Positions 8,174 to 16,888 of a stretch of DNA of 54,575 bases are shown here, piece by piece (positions within the stretch are counted from its first letter, which is position 1; each line of letters begins with the position of its first letter). The translations under genes and the position numbers were made by a program. The stretch comes from Lederbergia panacisoli (lineage in GTDB: Bacteria; Bacillota; Bacilli; Bacillales; Bacillaceae_C). The notes under the pieces are model-generated. The model did no database searches. It had not been told where the DNA came from and worked only from the letters and a program-made list of their open reading frames with translations. The DNA lies in contig NZ_JANJGU010000022.1 of the NCBI RefSeq assembly GCF_024626525.1, forward strand, positions 1 through 54,575. Direction: 5' to 3'.

Positions 8174-8689
8174 TTAATCCCAAGGCTTGTCCAATACCAG
8201 GTGAGAGACAAGATCTTTATTTTGCTCTCTTTTTAATTTCCGAATTTTATCCCGTTCTTTTCCAGTTTCAAATAAATACTTTTCCTCTTTCGTTTCCGGA
8301 ATAATGCCAGGTACTTCAATCGGTCTTTTATTTTCATCAAGTGGAACAAATGTTAGAAAAGCTGTAGTGGCAATTCTCCGTTCCCCTGTTTCTAAATCTT
8401 CTGCTGTCACCTTACAGAAAATTTCCATCGACGTTTTCCCTGTAAAGCTTACGAATGATTCAATACAGACCGAATCACTTTGCCTAATGGGCTCGATAAA
8501 ATTGACAGAATCAGTTGAGGCGGTGACGCATTCTTTCACCCTTGAATGTCTTCTGGCGGATAGGGTTGCACAGGCGTCCATCTTTTTCATTAAGACTCCG
8601 CCGAATAATGTATGATAATTGTTCAAATCATTAATAAGCACCTGATCGGTTTGAACAACGCGTGTTTCTTTCATTTTTTTTGCTTCCAT
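8174..8689 (-). CDS. Acyl-CoA thioesterase, hotdog fold (YkhA/BFIT type)
   Basis: The enzyme hydrolyses acyl-CoA thioesters in the cytoplasm. The 171-residue product has the single hotdog domain of the YciA/YkhA group: N-H-TLFGG (YHTLFGGVLMKKMD) with the catalytic Asp of that helix, then the SVNFIEPIRQSD strand and the MEIFCKVTAED region, with a basic C-terminal tail typical of Bacillus homologues. The start MEAKK is preceded by AAGGGTGAT. A longer frame from 8794 is unlikely because its extra residues are not family-like. Likely two-gene transcript with the small protein downstream. Confidence 0.88.
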   Translation of the reverse strand: MEAKKMKETRVVQTDQVLINDLNNYHTLFGGVLMKKMDACATLSARRHSRVKECVTASTDSVNFIEPIRQSDSVCIESFVSFTGKTSMEIFCKVTAEDLETGERRIATTAFLTFVPLDENKRPIEVPGIIPETKEEKYLFETGKERDKIRKLKREQNKDLVSHLVLDKPWD

Positions 8690-8841
8690 GATATCACCCT
8701 TAATTAAGATGTATTTCAAAAATATAGTGATGTAACTTTTCATAACGGCAATTATAGTTTTATTGAATGTAAATGTACAATGCCAATCCGACATAGGATG
8801 TATAACAAGTTTGCATGAAAGCGGTTAGTATGTAATAAAAC

Positions 8842-8869
8842 AAAAAAGATCCCAAATCATCGAGACCTT
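8842..8869 (-). terminator. Terminator overlapping the LysR stop codon
   Basis: On the minus strand AAGGTCTC (8869-8862) pairs with GGGATCTT (8854-8847), two G-U pairs, followed by six U. Confidence 0.7.
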
Positions 8870-9770
8870 ATTGTGATTGTTTATCATTCAGTTTGGTGAG
8901 TTTTAATTTAGCAAAACGAATAAATTCCTTGGCAATCTGCGATAAGTACGTATCTTTATTCCAAATAAGTGCTAAGTTCCATTCGATTGTTGGATTAGTA
9001 ATAGTGATGGTATGTAAATCGCTTGTTAATTCAGTGCATGTGCTTTCTGGCAGCATCGTAATGCCAAGATTAGAAGCGACCATTTCTTCAATAAAATCTA
9101 ATTGAGAGGTCTCGGAAATGATATTGGGTTTAAAACCACTTTCCCGACATGCGACTAGAATTAAATTTCTTAACTCAAAGTCTTGATTAAACATAATGAA
9201 TTTTTCCCTTTTTAATTCGTCCAGTGACACTTCCTGTTTTGTCACAAAAGGATGGGAGGGAGGGACAACTAGTTTTAATGTTTCATTGATAAAGGAATAA
9301 TAGTCAAGCTGATCATAGTCATCAACAAGAACGATGACACCTAAATCCAGTCGATTGTCGATTATTTTTTCCTGAATGGGCTTCGACCCATTCTCTTCCA
9401 ATTGAAAAGTCACTTCCGGATATTCTTTATGGAAGGAAGCGAGAAGCTCGGAAAAAAAGAAGGAATTAGTAATGGTAGGCAGCCCGATGCGAATATGCCC
9501 CTTTTTCGGAGTGAGTAAGTTATTAAGTTCCGTCTTGAGTAAATCTACCTGTTTCACAATGAGGTGAGCATGTTTATTCAGGACGTGACCCGCATCTGTC
9601 AGGATTAGCTTTTTTCGCGCACGAACAAAAAGAGGAGTACTTAAGTCATCCTCCAATGATTTTATAATCCGGCTAAGTGCGGGTTGTGTGATATATAAAT
9701 TCTCAGCGGCCTCCGTAAAACTGCCAGTACGCGCCACTTCGATAAAGTACTCTAAGTATTTTGTTTTCAA
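8868..9770 (-). CDS. LysR-family transcriptional regulator
   Basis: The protein (about 300 residues) has the N-terminal winged HTH with ARTGSFTEAAENLYITQPALSRIIKSLE, then the periplasmic-binding-like effector domain (GHIRIGLPTI, RLDLGVIVLVDD). Similar Bacillus proteins include the CidR/GltC-like branch, but the effector is not predictable. The reading frame can begin at GTG 9782, but AAGGGTG lies directly on that codon; the TTG at 9770 has better spacing and gives MKTKYLEYF, the usual LysR beginning. It is 120 bp downstream of a serine hydrolase gene on the same strand, separated by a weak hairpin, so no obvious divergent target exists. Confidence 0.88.
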   Translation of the reverse strand: MKTKYLEYFIEVARTGSFTEAAENLYITQPALSRIIKSLEDDLSTPLFVRARKKLILTDAGHVLNKHAHLIVKQVDLLKTELNNLLTPKKGHIRIGLPTITNSFFFSELLASFHKEYPEVTFQLEENGSKPIQEKIIDNRLDLGVIVLVDDYDQLDYYSFINETLKLVVPPSHPFVTKQEVSLDELKREKFIMFNQDFELRNLILVACRESGFKPNIISETSQLDFIEEMVASNLGITMLPESTCTELTSDLHTITITNPTIEWNLALIWNKDTYLSQIAKEFIRFAKLKLTKLNDKQSQ

Positions 9771-9861
9771 TTTGCCCAACACCCTTATATGAAGAAAAAT
9801 TGTTTAAACAAGTTTACCATACGATGAGAGCAAGAAAAAATAAGGTATTTTCATAAGGACA

Positions 9862-9890
9862 AAACCTTCGGAAGGCTCAGAAGGCTTTTA
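9862..9890 (-). terminator. Weak hairpin after the serine hydrolase
   Basis: On the minus strand CCTTC and GAAGG form a short stem followed by TTTTG, directly after the stop codon. Confidence 0.4.
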
Positions 9891-11048
9891 TTAGATTTCC
9901 CCATAAATAACCGCTCTTAATCTAGGTTGATGGTAAGCTTCTAGGTTAGGGAGCATTTGCTGCATATATACAGCAGATAGATTTTCCTTTGGATCAATCA
10001 ATACCCAAGTCCCCAATAATCCAGACCATCCAAACTCTCCGATAGAACTATTGATTCCTCCTAATGCGGGGTCTACTAATGTTCTAACGCCTAATCCGTA
10101 TCCATATCCTGATAGATAACCCCAATTATACTGATCGTTATTTTCCTGAGTTAGATGGTTTGTTGCCATTAGATTAACAGTTTTTCGACCAATGATTCGC
10201 TCCCTGTCTAATTTTCCTCCGCATGCCAGCATTTGTGCAAATCTGCTGTAATCTCCTAATGTAGAAAGTAGACCGCCGCCACCGCTTTCAAATTTTGCAT
10301 CAGCTTGGATGTGAGAATCCATTTCTGTATTTTTTCTTAATTTGCCGCTCTCGTCCCGAGTATAGTTGCTAGCAAGACGGTCCTTCTTATCTTCCGGAAT
10401 GCGGAAAAAGGTATCTTTCATATGTAATGGTTCAAAGATTTCTTCCTGTAAAAACTGTCCAAAGGTTTTTCCAGACAAGACTTCAATGAAGGCTCCTAAT
10501 ACATCATGGCTTAGACCGTAGTGCCATTTCGTCCCTGGATCAAAAGCTAAAGGAATTGAAGCTAATGATTTTGCGATTGTTCTTGTTGTTAATTTTCCAC
10601 CTAACTCCTGCATTGCTTTACCAACTTGTTGCTCTGTTTCATTTCCTTCTCCAGGGTATGTTAAGCCAGATGTCATCGTAAAAAGATCTTTCACGGTAAT
10701 CGATCTTTTAGCGGGTGATGTGTATAATTCACCTAGTTCGTTTTTGCGGTAAACTTGGGAGTCCTTAAACTCCGGCAAATATTCCTCCAACGGATCATTC
10801 AATAAGAACAGTCCTCTTTCGTATAACATAAGGGCAGCTGTACATGTAACGACCTTAGTCATCGAGTAGATCCGATAAATCGTGTCAGACGCTATCTCTT
10901 TTTTTGTTTCGATGTCCGCGAGACCTACATAATCTTCAAAAATCGTTTCACCATTACTTGAAACGGATAGTGCACACCCCGGCGGTCCATTTTCAACGAA
11001 GCTTCTTAACAGCGGCTTTAGCTTTGATTCTAATCGATTCAATGCCAA
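9891..11048 (-). CDS. Serine hydrolase (beta-lactamase class C family, EstB-like)
   Basis: The product of about 385 residues shows SMTK in the YRIYSMTKVVT segment (nucleophile Ser and general-base Lys), and a Tyr motif YGLS in KWHYGLSHDVLG, with GWSGLLGTW near the C-terminus in the place of the KTG strand. There is no signal peptide, which fits cytoplasmic class C-type esterases such as EstB rather than DD-peptidases. The frame opens at a GTG (11054) that overlaps the AAGGAG ribosome site, so the TTG at 11048 or at 11042 is the more likely start. Confidence 0.85.
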   Translation of the reverse strand: MALNRLESKLKPLLRSFVENGPPGCALSVSSNGETIFEDYVGLADIETKKEIASDTIYRIYSMTKVVTCTAALMLYERGLFLLNDPLEEYLPEFKDSQVYRKNELGELYTSPAKRSITVKDLFTMTSGLTYPGEGNETEQQVGKAMQELGGKLTTRTIAKSLASIPLAFDPGTKWHYGLSHDVLGAFIEVLSGKTFGQFLQEEIFEPLHMKDTFFRIPEDKKDRLASNYTRDESGKLRKNTEMDSHIQADAKFESGGGGLLSTLGDYSRFAQMLACGGKLDRERIIGRKTVNLMATNHLTQENNDQYNWGYLSGYGYGLGVRTLVDPALGGINSSIGEFGWSGLLGTWVLIDPKENLSAVYMQQMLPNLEAYHQPRLRAVIYGEI

Positions 11049-11280
11049 TCTCACTCCTTTTTTGTTGGTTGTTTACATGTTCTTTTTTTCCTGTATAAAA
11101 CCCTTTATTTTATTTTCAAAATGTATGAGGGAAACCTTCTTTTTGCACTACCATTCAGAATCGTACATGCTAAAATTAAGGAAGGATAAACAAAATGGAA
11201 TTGCAAAATATAGCCTACGTATTATTGGTATATGTTTGCGGGTACTTGCTAATGATCTGATAATGATTTTGTTCAAGGCC

Positions 11281-11358
11281 GAACGCAAATAATAATCTTT
11301 CTGGGGACGATAAGGCAGTGGTCTGAGGAATCTCATACTTTAGTAGTGAGTAGTTTAA
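11281..11358 (+). mobile_element. Remnant (solo right end) of an IS200/IS605-type element
   Basis: A hairpin at 11332-11350 (CTCA-TAC, TTTA loop, GTA-G-TGAG), preceded by GGAAT and followed by TAGTTTAA, matches the structure at 100-127 with compensating base changes in the stem. No transposase frame lies in the 230 bp before it, so this is probably a leftover right end or a small non-autonomous derivative. The rest of the gene-free stretch 11055-11438 shows nothing else I can name; a 76-codon frame at 11062-11292 lacks a ribosome site. Confidence 0.45.
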
Positions 11359-11438
11359 TTTAATAGATGTTATATGATATTTTTAAAAGACTGATAAAAT
11401 TTTGATGTGTTCTGAGTGAGGTGCATGATTAAAAGGGT

Positions 11439-13727
11439 ATGAAAAATTTTCCGGAAGAACTAAAAACGTTATTATCAGATAAAGGTTTATCGAAAGAAGG
11501 AATTATTAACTGGCAGTACTGTGACCGCGGCATAGAAGGTGGTTTTGCCGATACATATTTGATTCTCACGAAGGAATCGCTTTATCGATTATCAAGCGAT
11601 GATAAAAAGATTAAGGAAAAGGTTTTTAAAGGATATGAAGCATCCGATAAGAAAAAGAAGTTTTCTAGTCTTATAGAAGCGGATAAATTCAAGATAGACA
11701 AATTTAAGCTTGAAGAAATTGATAGTGCTTACACTGTGAATCTCATTGCCTCAGGGCTCATTGTCATAAAAGCCCCCGAGGAAAAGGCGATTGCCGCGAT
11801 GACAAATGGATATATGGGTGATGCAACAAAATTTGTGTCTACTATCACGAAACTTAAAAATAATGAAACGATTGACATGCATGAAGAGGATGACGCACAT
11901 AAAATCGCCTGCCCAAAATGTGGGTTGATCTATCCTGAGCATGGCCGGCAAGTATGTCCAAAATGTCTAAAAAAAGGTGCTATCTTTGGAAGGCTGTTAG
12001 GATTTACAACGAATTATAAATGGTCTCTTTTCTTTATTATTTTTTTCATGTTGCTAAATTCAGCAACCGGGCTTGCCATCCCTTACTTTCAAGGTACGGT
12101 ACTATTTGACCAAGCGTTAGGGGGAACTGGTCAGTTTGCCGGAAAAATTGCCCTCGTTATTTTAATCATCATTGTTTTCCGGACATTGTCGCTCGTATTC
12201 GGAGTATTGTTTGGTGTAATCAATGCCCGCATGGCCGCAAATATTGTCTTTGATCTAAAATCGAACATTTTTACATCCATGCAAAGGTTGTCTTTATCAT
12301 TTTTTCAAAAAAGGCAAACAGGACAATTGATGACGAGAGTAAATGATGATGCGAATGAGCTGCAATTTTTCTTTGTTGATGGGATCCCGTATTTTGTTGT
12401 AAATGCGATAAATATTATCGGGGTTACGGCCATTCTTCTTGTGATGGATTGGAAACTTACACTCATTTGTTTGATTCCTTTGCCTTTTGTCGTTCTATTG
12501 ATTCGCTGGGTATTTCCAAAATTATGGCGGATGTCATGGAAAAGGCATAGAAGGGCAAGTGCTATGAACTCCATTATTAGTGATACAGTGCGTAGTGCAA
12601 GGATTGTTAAAGCCTTTGGTAAAGAAAAAGTGGAGATCAATCGTTTTCAAGGTGCAAATGTTTCTTTTTCCGCTGCTGAACAAAGATTTAACAAGACAAG
12701 CAGTACAATTTTTCCAATTATTAATATGTTAACGCAAATAGGCGGAGTATTGATATGGGCATTTGGCGGCTGGAAAGTAATGGGTGGAGACATGACGTTC
12801 GGAGAAATCATGACATTCATTACGTATATTTACATGCTATTTGGTCCAATTCAATTCATGAATAATATTGCTGGCTGGTGGTCTTACTGCATGGCAGCTG
12901 CACAGCGAATCTTTGAAATTCAGGATGCTGTTCCAGAAATAACTGAAAAAGAAGATGCCCTCCATTTGGAGAAACTTAAAGGAGACATCACGATATCAAA
13001 TATCAACTTCAATTATGAGCCGAATAAACCGATACTGCAGGACGTATCGCTTGTTGCAAAACAAGGGCAAATGATTGGTATTGTTGGACCTTCGGGAGCG
13101 GGTAAATCGACACTCGTGAACTTAATATCGCGGCTTTACGATGTAAACGAAGGTGAAATAAAGATTGACGGGATGAATGTAAAAGATTTAGCAACGGATA
13201 CTTTACGAAATAATATTGGGATTGTATCGCAGGAAGTATATGTGTTTATCGGAACTATAGCGGAAAACATTGCATATGCGAATCCAGATTGTTCGCTTGA
13301 AGAGATTATATATGCAGCAAAAATTGCAAACGCCCATGATTTCATTGAGAATCTTCCGGAAGGCTATGATACGGTTGTCGGTACTGGAGGATATAATTTG
13401 TCAGGCGGTGAAAAGCAAAGGATCTCGATTGCCAGGGCGATTTTGCATGATCCGAAAATATTAATACTGGATGAAGCTACTGCCTCACTAGACACGAAGA
13501 CAGAATTGCAAATCCAGGAAGCGCTGGAATCACTCGCAGAAGGAAGAACGACAATCGCAATTGCCCATCGATTATCGACATTGCGAAATGCAGACTATTT
13601 ATATGTGATGGAGAACGGGAAGGTCGTTGAGGACGGAACCCATGAAGAGCTTATGGATAAAGATGCCAAGTACGCTGGCATGGTGAAAAAGCACGAAGAG
13701 GCTTTAAAGATGAAAGAGGCGATCTAA
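11439..13727 (+). CDS. ABC exporter with N-terminal cytosolic domain and zinc ribbon
   Basis: The 762-residue protein has an N-terminal soluble region (about 1-150) with a PH-like strand pattern (TYLILTKESLYRL), a zinc ribbon at about 154-177 (CPKCGLIYPEHG then CPKC), a six-helix type I exporter domain (about 190-470) and a nucleotide-binding domain with Walker A GPSGAGKST, signature LSGGEKQR, Walker B ILILDEATASLD and a switch histidine in AIAHRLS. The catalytic Glu is intact. The DUF1854 gene starts directly after its stop codon and a second similar exporter follows, so the two half-transporters may form a heterodimer. DUF1854 proteins are elsewhere linked to cyanophycin metabolism; the substrate here is unknown. 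Confidence 0.9.
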   Translation: MKNFPEELKTLLSDKGLSKEGIINWQYCDRGIEGGFADTYLILTKESLYRLSSDDKKIKEKVFKGYEASDKKKKFSSLIEADKFKIDKFKLEEIDSAYTVNLIASGLIVIKAPEEKAIAAMTNGYMGDATKFVSTITKLKNNETIDMHEEDDAHKIACPKCGLIYPEHGRQVCPKCLKKGAIFGRLLGFTTNYKWSLFFIIFFMLLNSATGLAIPYFQGTVLFDQALGGTGQFAGKIALVILIIIVFRTLSLVFGVLFGVINARMAANIVFDLKSNIFTSMQRLSLSFFQKRQTGQLMTRVNDDANELQFFFVDGIPYFVVNAINIIGVTAILLVMDWKLTLICLIPLPFVVLLIRWVFPKLWRMSWKRHRRASAMNSIISDTVRSARIVKAFGKEKVEINRFQGANVSFSAAEQRFNKTSSTIFPIINMLTQIGGVLIWAFGGWKVMGGDMTFGEIMTFITYIYMLFGPIQFMNNIAGWWSYCMAAAQRIFEIQDAVPEITEKEDALHLEKLKGDITISNINFNYEPNKPILQDVSLVAKQGQMIGIVGPSGAGKSTLVNLISRLYDVNEGEIKIDGMNVKDLATDTLRNNIGIVSQEVYVFIGTIAENIAYANPDCSLEEIIYAAKIANAHDFIENLPEGYDTVVGTGGYNLSGGEKQRISIARAILHDPKILILDEATASLDTKTELQIQEALESLAEGRTTIAIAHRLSTLRNADYLYVMENGKVVEDGTHEELMDKDAKYAGMVKKHEEALKMKEAI

Positions 13728-14285
13728 ATGACGAAGGTAGATATGGGCCATGGTAGTCAAGGGCTGGCCGAACCGAAATCAGACCTAGCCGAAGCGGCTA
13801 AAATGACGTATTTAACAACAGAAAATGCAGTGTTTTTAGAGACGGAAGGGCATATGCTCACGGTTCACGTAGATGGGGAGGTACATCCTGCCGTATATTT
13901 ACATTGTTCTTTTCCGCATATGAATAATAGAATCTTTATTTCTGTAAGAACGGGTGAAAATGAAGAAATCGGCATCATAAAATCCTTGGATGATTTTCCG
14001 AGTGATATCGTAAGTTTATTGGAGGAACATATTAACTTGCGCTATTTTGCGCCAGAAATTACAAAAATTAATAAAATAAATGAAGAATTTGGCTATTCCT
14101 ATTGGGAGACGGAAACAAGTTCCGGAACCTGCTATTTTACCGTTCGGTCGGGCAGAGGAAATGTCACTGTCGTTACGGCAAATAGAGTGTTGATTACAGA
14201 TGTAGATGGAAATCGTTTCATCATTAAAGACGTTACGGCCTTAACAGATAAAGAATACCGAATGGTGGAAATGTTAATGAGCTAA
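13728..14285 (+). CDS. DUF1854 family protein, partner of the flanking ABC exporters
   Basis: The ATG follows the stop of the exporter gene with no gap, pointing to coupled translation. The 185-residue product matches the DUF1854 pattern as I remember it: a variable N-terminus, FPHMNNRIFISVRTGENEEIG, then LRYFAPEITKINKINEEFGYSYWE and a C-terminal VLITDVDGNRFIIKDV strand pair. Relatives are annotated as cyanophycin metabolism-associated and are usually encoded beside ABC exporters like these. It has no membrane segment or catalytic motif that I can recognise, so it may be a cytosolic regulator or an adaptor of the transporter. Confidence 0.8.
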   Translation: MTKVDMGHGSQGLAEPKSDLAEAAKMTYLTTENAVFLETEGHMLTVHVDGEVHPAVYLHCSFPHMNNRIFISVRTGENEEIGIIKSLDDFPSDIVSLLEEHINLRYFAPEITKINKINEEFGYSYWETETSSGTCYFTVRSGRGNVTVVTANRVLITDVDGNRFIIKDVTALTDKEYRMVEMLMS

Positions 14286-14435
14286 GAAAAGCGAAAGCGC
14301 CTGCCCATCGACGTACAAACTTCAGGTCCTTTGACTGAGATAAAGGAAACACGGCGAGGAACGAGTCGATGTTGACTTATCGCAGGGAAAAGGACAAGAA
14401 GTTTGCTAGTCGATAGGCGCTTATAGCTGGACAAA
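14286..14435 (+). repeat. Intergenic hairpin repeat, copy 1 (150 bp)
   Basis: Begins GAAAAGCGAAAGCGCC and ends TATAGCTGGACAAA. The outer arms GCGCCT and AGGCGC, and ATCGAC with GTCGAT, pair with each other; an internal GTCCTTT region faces AAAAGGAC. This is the layout of the common Bacillaceae dispersed hairpin repeat (MITE-like). Confidence 0.75.
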
Positions 14436-14542
14436 GAAAAGCGAAAGCGCCTGCCCATCGACGTATAATTGCAGGTCCTTTTACTTACGCAAGAGAAAAG
14501 GACAGGAAGTTTACTAGTCGATAGCCGCTATAGCTAGACAAA
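14436..14542 (+). repeat. Intergenic hairpin repeat, copy 2 (107 bp, internal deletion)
   Basis: Starts head-to-tail with copy 1 with the same opening of 30 bases and nearly the same end, but lacks about 43 bp of the middle. The two copies fill the gap between the DUF1854 gene and the second exporter gene. Confidence 0.75.
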
Positions 14543-14581
14543 GGAAAGCAAAACAGATCCATTTTTTAAAAGGGAGCTATT

Positions 14582-16789
14582 ATGAACCTAAACTATGAAC
14601 TTTCAAATGAAGATCGGTTGGCTGTTCAACAAGAGATAGGGGAAAGGCTTCATTATTGTGTGCCTGCCGACTTATCCCTTACTGGACGAAGAACGTTAGG
14701 GTACTTTGTAATTGGTGATGAAAAATGGGCTTATGTTGAAGCTGGAAGCGTAAGAGAAAGTGGTCTAATAGCCGAAGCACACGACTACAAGGTCATTCCG
14801 CTAGTTGGAAATGCGATTCTTGAAGCAACTGATGAGCTTGGCAAGCGAATCATTGTAAGAGTCTCGATGGAACATATTGCGCGGTTTTCCTATATTGCTC
14901 AAATATTAAACTATATGGCCGCGAAAAGTGAAATTCGCATCTACAATGAAGAGGAAGAACGAGTATGCTCGAATTGTGGCAGCAGGATCCATCAAACTAC
15001 AAGAGTTTGTCCGAAGTGTATGAACAAAGCGGCGGTATTAAAAAGGCTATTAGGCGTATCTAAATCCCATTGGCGAATGCTTGTACTAGGGTTATTCATT
15101 TTATTTATTACATCAGCTATCACGTTATTAGGGCCTTATTTTCAAAAGTTGCTCGTTAACTCCTCGCTCCAGCCGCCGGAAGGGCAAAGTCCAAGTTTGC
15201 CAATGTTTTTTATTGCTATTGGCGGTATTCTATTTTCACTAGTGGGTGGGGAGCTTTTAAATGTGGCAAAAGGCCGTGTCATGGCGACCGTAGGTTCAAC
15301 GATTGCTGCAGATTTACGAAAGCTTGTGTATGAAAAAATCCAAAACCTTTCGCTTGGCTTTTTAACATCGCAAAGAGCAGGCGATCTGATGAATCGCGTC
15401 ACTTCTGACACGAATCGAATTAGAAGGCTGATTGAAGAGGTCTTTACAACGGCTATTTATCAGATGATCATGCTCATAGCGGTAACGATTCTCCTACTTA
15501 TGACAGACTGGCGCTTAGCCTTAATCGTGCTGCTGCCTGCACCGTTTGTAGCCTATTTGCAGTTTATGACATGGCGGGTGATCGTCAGAAGGCTCTTCAC
15601 GAAGCAATGGAGGATATTTGACAAGGCGAATTCCTATCTTCATGACGTACTAAGCGGAATAAGAGTCGTCAAAACTTTTGGTAAGGAAGGGCGCGAAATC
15701 AAGCGATTTAGACAATATAATACGGATTATGCGGCGGCAGCCTTTAAAGCGGAAAAAGTATATGCTGTATTAACACCAATCTCAACGTATTTACTCCAAA
15801 TCAGTACTTATTTTGTATTATTAGTAGGGTGTAATATGAATCTAAAAGGCAATCTAAACCTTGGGGAGCTTGTTCAATTTACAGGATATGCAAGTATGAT
15901 TTTTGGGCCGCTCGCTTGGATGATGAATATGCCAAGGTGGGTCGCCAATGCCGCTATCGCCATTGATCGGATTTTCTCAGTGATTGATGAAGATCCTGAG
16001 ATTTTTGATAAGGATACATCCATACAGCATTCAATCCACGGTACGATCCAATTTAATGATGTAACATTTGGTTACAAGTCTTATGAACCAGTTTTGAAGC
16101 ATATTAACTTTGAGATAAAGCCTGGGGAAATGATAGGGCTTGTCGGGCATTCCGGTTCGGGAAAATCAACGCTTATTAATCTAGTTTCCCGCTTCTATGA
16201 TGTTAACGAAGGAGAAATTCTGATAGATGGCATCGATATAAGGACGATTAAACAGGAAGAGATGCGTTCACAAATAGGTGTGGTCCTCCAAGAAACGATG
16301 CTGTTTAGAGGTTCAATCATGGAAAATATTCGTTATTCCAAGCCGGAGGCCACGATGGAAGAAGTCATTCAGGCTGCTAGGATCGCAAACGCCCATGATT
16401 TTATTATTAAATTACCAGATGGATATGATACGAGATTAGAAGAAAACGGCAATAATATATCAGGGGGAGAGCGGCAGCGAATTACGATTGCTCGAGCCGT
16501 GCTCCATAATCCAAAAATCTTAATATTGGACGAAGCGACCGCCTCTCTAGATATTGACACCGAAACAGCCATTCAGGAAGCGTTGCAGCGGATTACGAAA
16601 AACCGCACAACGATCGCCATCGCCCATAGGCTTTCTACCCTAAAGAACGCTGATAGACTCTTTGTCCTTAATAAAGGGGAGATCGCAGAGATTGGAACAC
16701 ATCAAGAGCTGATGCAAAAACAGGGGATTTATTATGGCTTGATAATGGCGCAGCGAAATATGACGAAAGCAAAGGCGAAAACAGGATGA
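14582..16789 (+). CDS. ABC exporter with N-terminal cytosolic domain and zinc ribbon (second subunit)
   Basis: The 735-residue protein repeats the plan of the exporter at 11439: a soluble N-terminal domain (about 1-120), a zinc ribbon at about 130-150 (CSNCGSRIHQTTRVCPKC), a type I exporter membrane domain and an ATPase with Walker A GHSGSGKST, signature ISGGERQR, Walker B ILILDEATASLD. The start has AGGGAG upstream. Both ATPases look competent, so homodimers are also possible. It is separated from the DUF1854 gene by two hairpin repeats, which could alter read-through or mRNA stability between the subunits. Confidence 0.9.
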   Translation: MNLNYELSNEDRLAVQQEIGERLHYCVPADLSLTGRRTLGYFVIGDEKWAYVEAGSVRESGLIAEAHDYKVIPLVGNAILEATDELGKRIIVRVSMEHIARFSYIAQILNYMAAKSEIRIYNEEEERVCSNCGSRIHQTTRVCPKCMNKAAVLKRLLGVSKSHWRMLVLGLFILFITSAITLLGPYFQKLLVNSSLQPPEGQSPSLPMFFIAIGGILFSLVGGELLNVAKGRVMATVGSTIAADLRKLVYEKIQNLSLGFLTSQRAGDLMNRVTSDTNRIRRLIEEVFTTAIYQMIMLIAVTILLLMTDWRLALIVLLPAPFVAYLQFMTWRVIVRRLFTKQWRIFDKANSYLHDVLSGIRVVKTFGKEGREIKRFRQYNTDYAAAAFKAEKVYAVLTPISTYLLQISTYFVLLVGCNMNLKGNLNLGELVQFTGYASMIFGPLAWMMNMPRWVANAAIAIDRIFSVIDEDPEIFDKDTSIQHSIHGTIQFNDVTFGYKSYEPVLKHINFEIKPGEMIGLVGHSGSGKSTLINLVSRFYDVNEGEILIDGIDIRTIKQEEMRSQIGVVLQETMLFRGSIMENIRYSKPEATMEEVIQAARIANAHDFIIKLPDGYDTRLEENGNNISGGERQRITIARAVLHNPKILILDEATASLDIDTETAIQEALQRITKNRTTIAIAHRLSTLKNADRLFVLNKGEIAEIGTHQELMQKQGIYYGLIMAQRNMTKAKAKTG

Positions 16790-16830
16790 AACGTTAGCGT
16801 AAATCCTTCGCCTTTTAGTTGAAAAATCTT

Positions 16831-16861
16831 TAAAAAGCCTCCCTGCAAGTATTAGGGAGGC
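16831..16861 (-). terminator. Terminator between exporter and toxin genes
   Basis: Perfect stem GCCTCCCT (16837-16844) with AGGGAGGC (16854-16861). The U-tract is on the minus strand, so it chiefly serves the PIN gene, but the hairpin may also stop the exporter transcript. Confidence 0.8.
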
Positions 16862-16888
16862 GAGATTATTTTTAAACTTTATACTCTA

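Noticed and set aside
11062-11292. 76-codon frame as a gene or TnpB remnant
   Set aside because: It has no ribosome site and no similarity to TnpB motifs, and it begins inside the upstream region of the minus-strand serine hydrolase.
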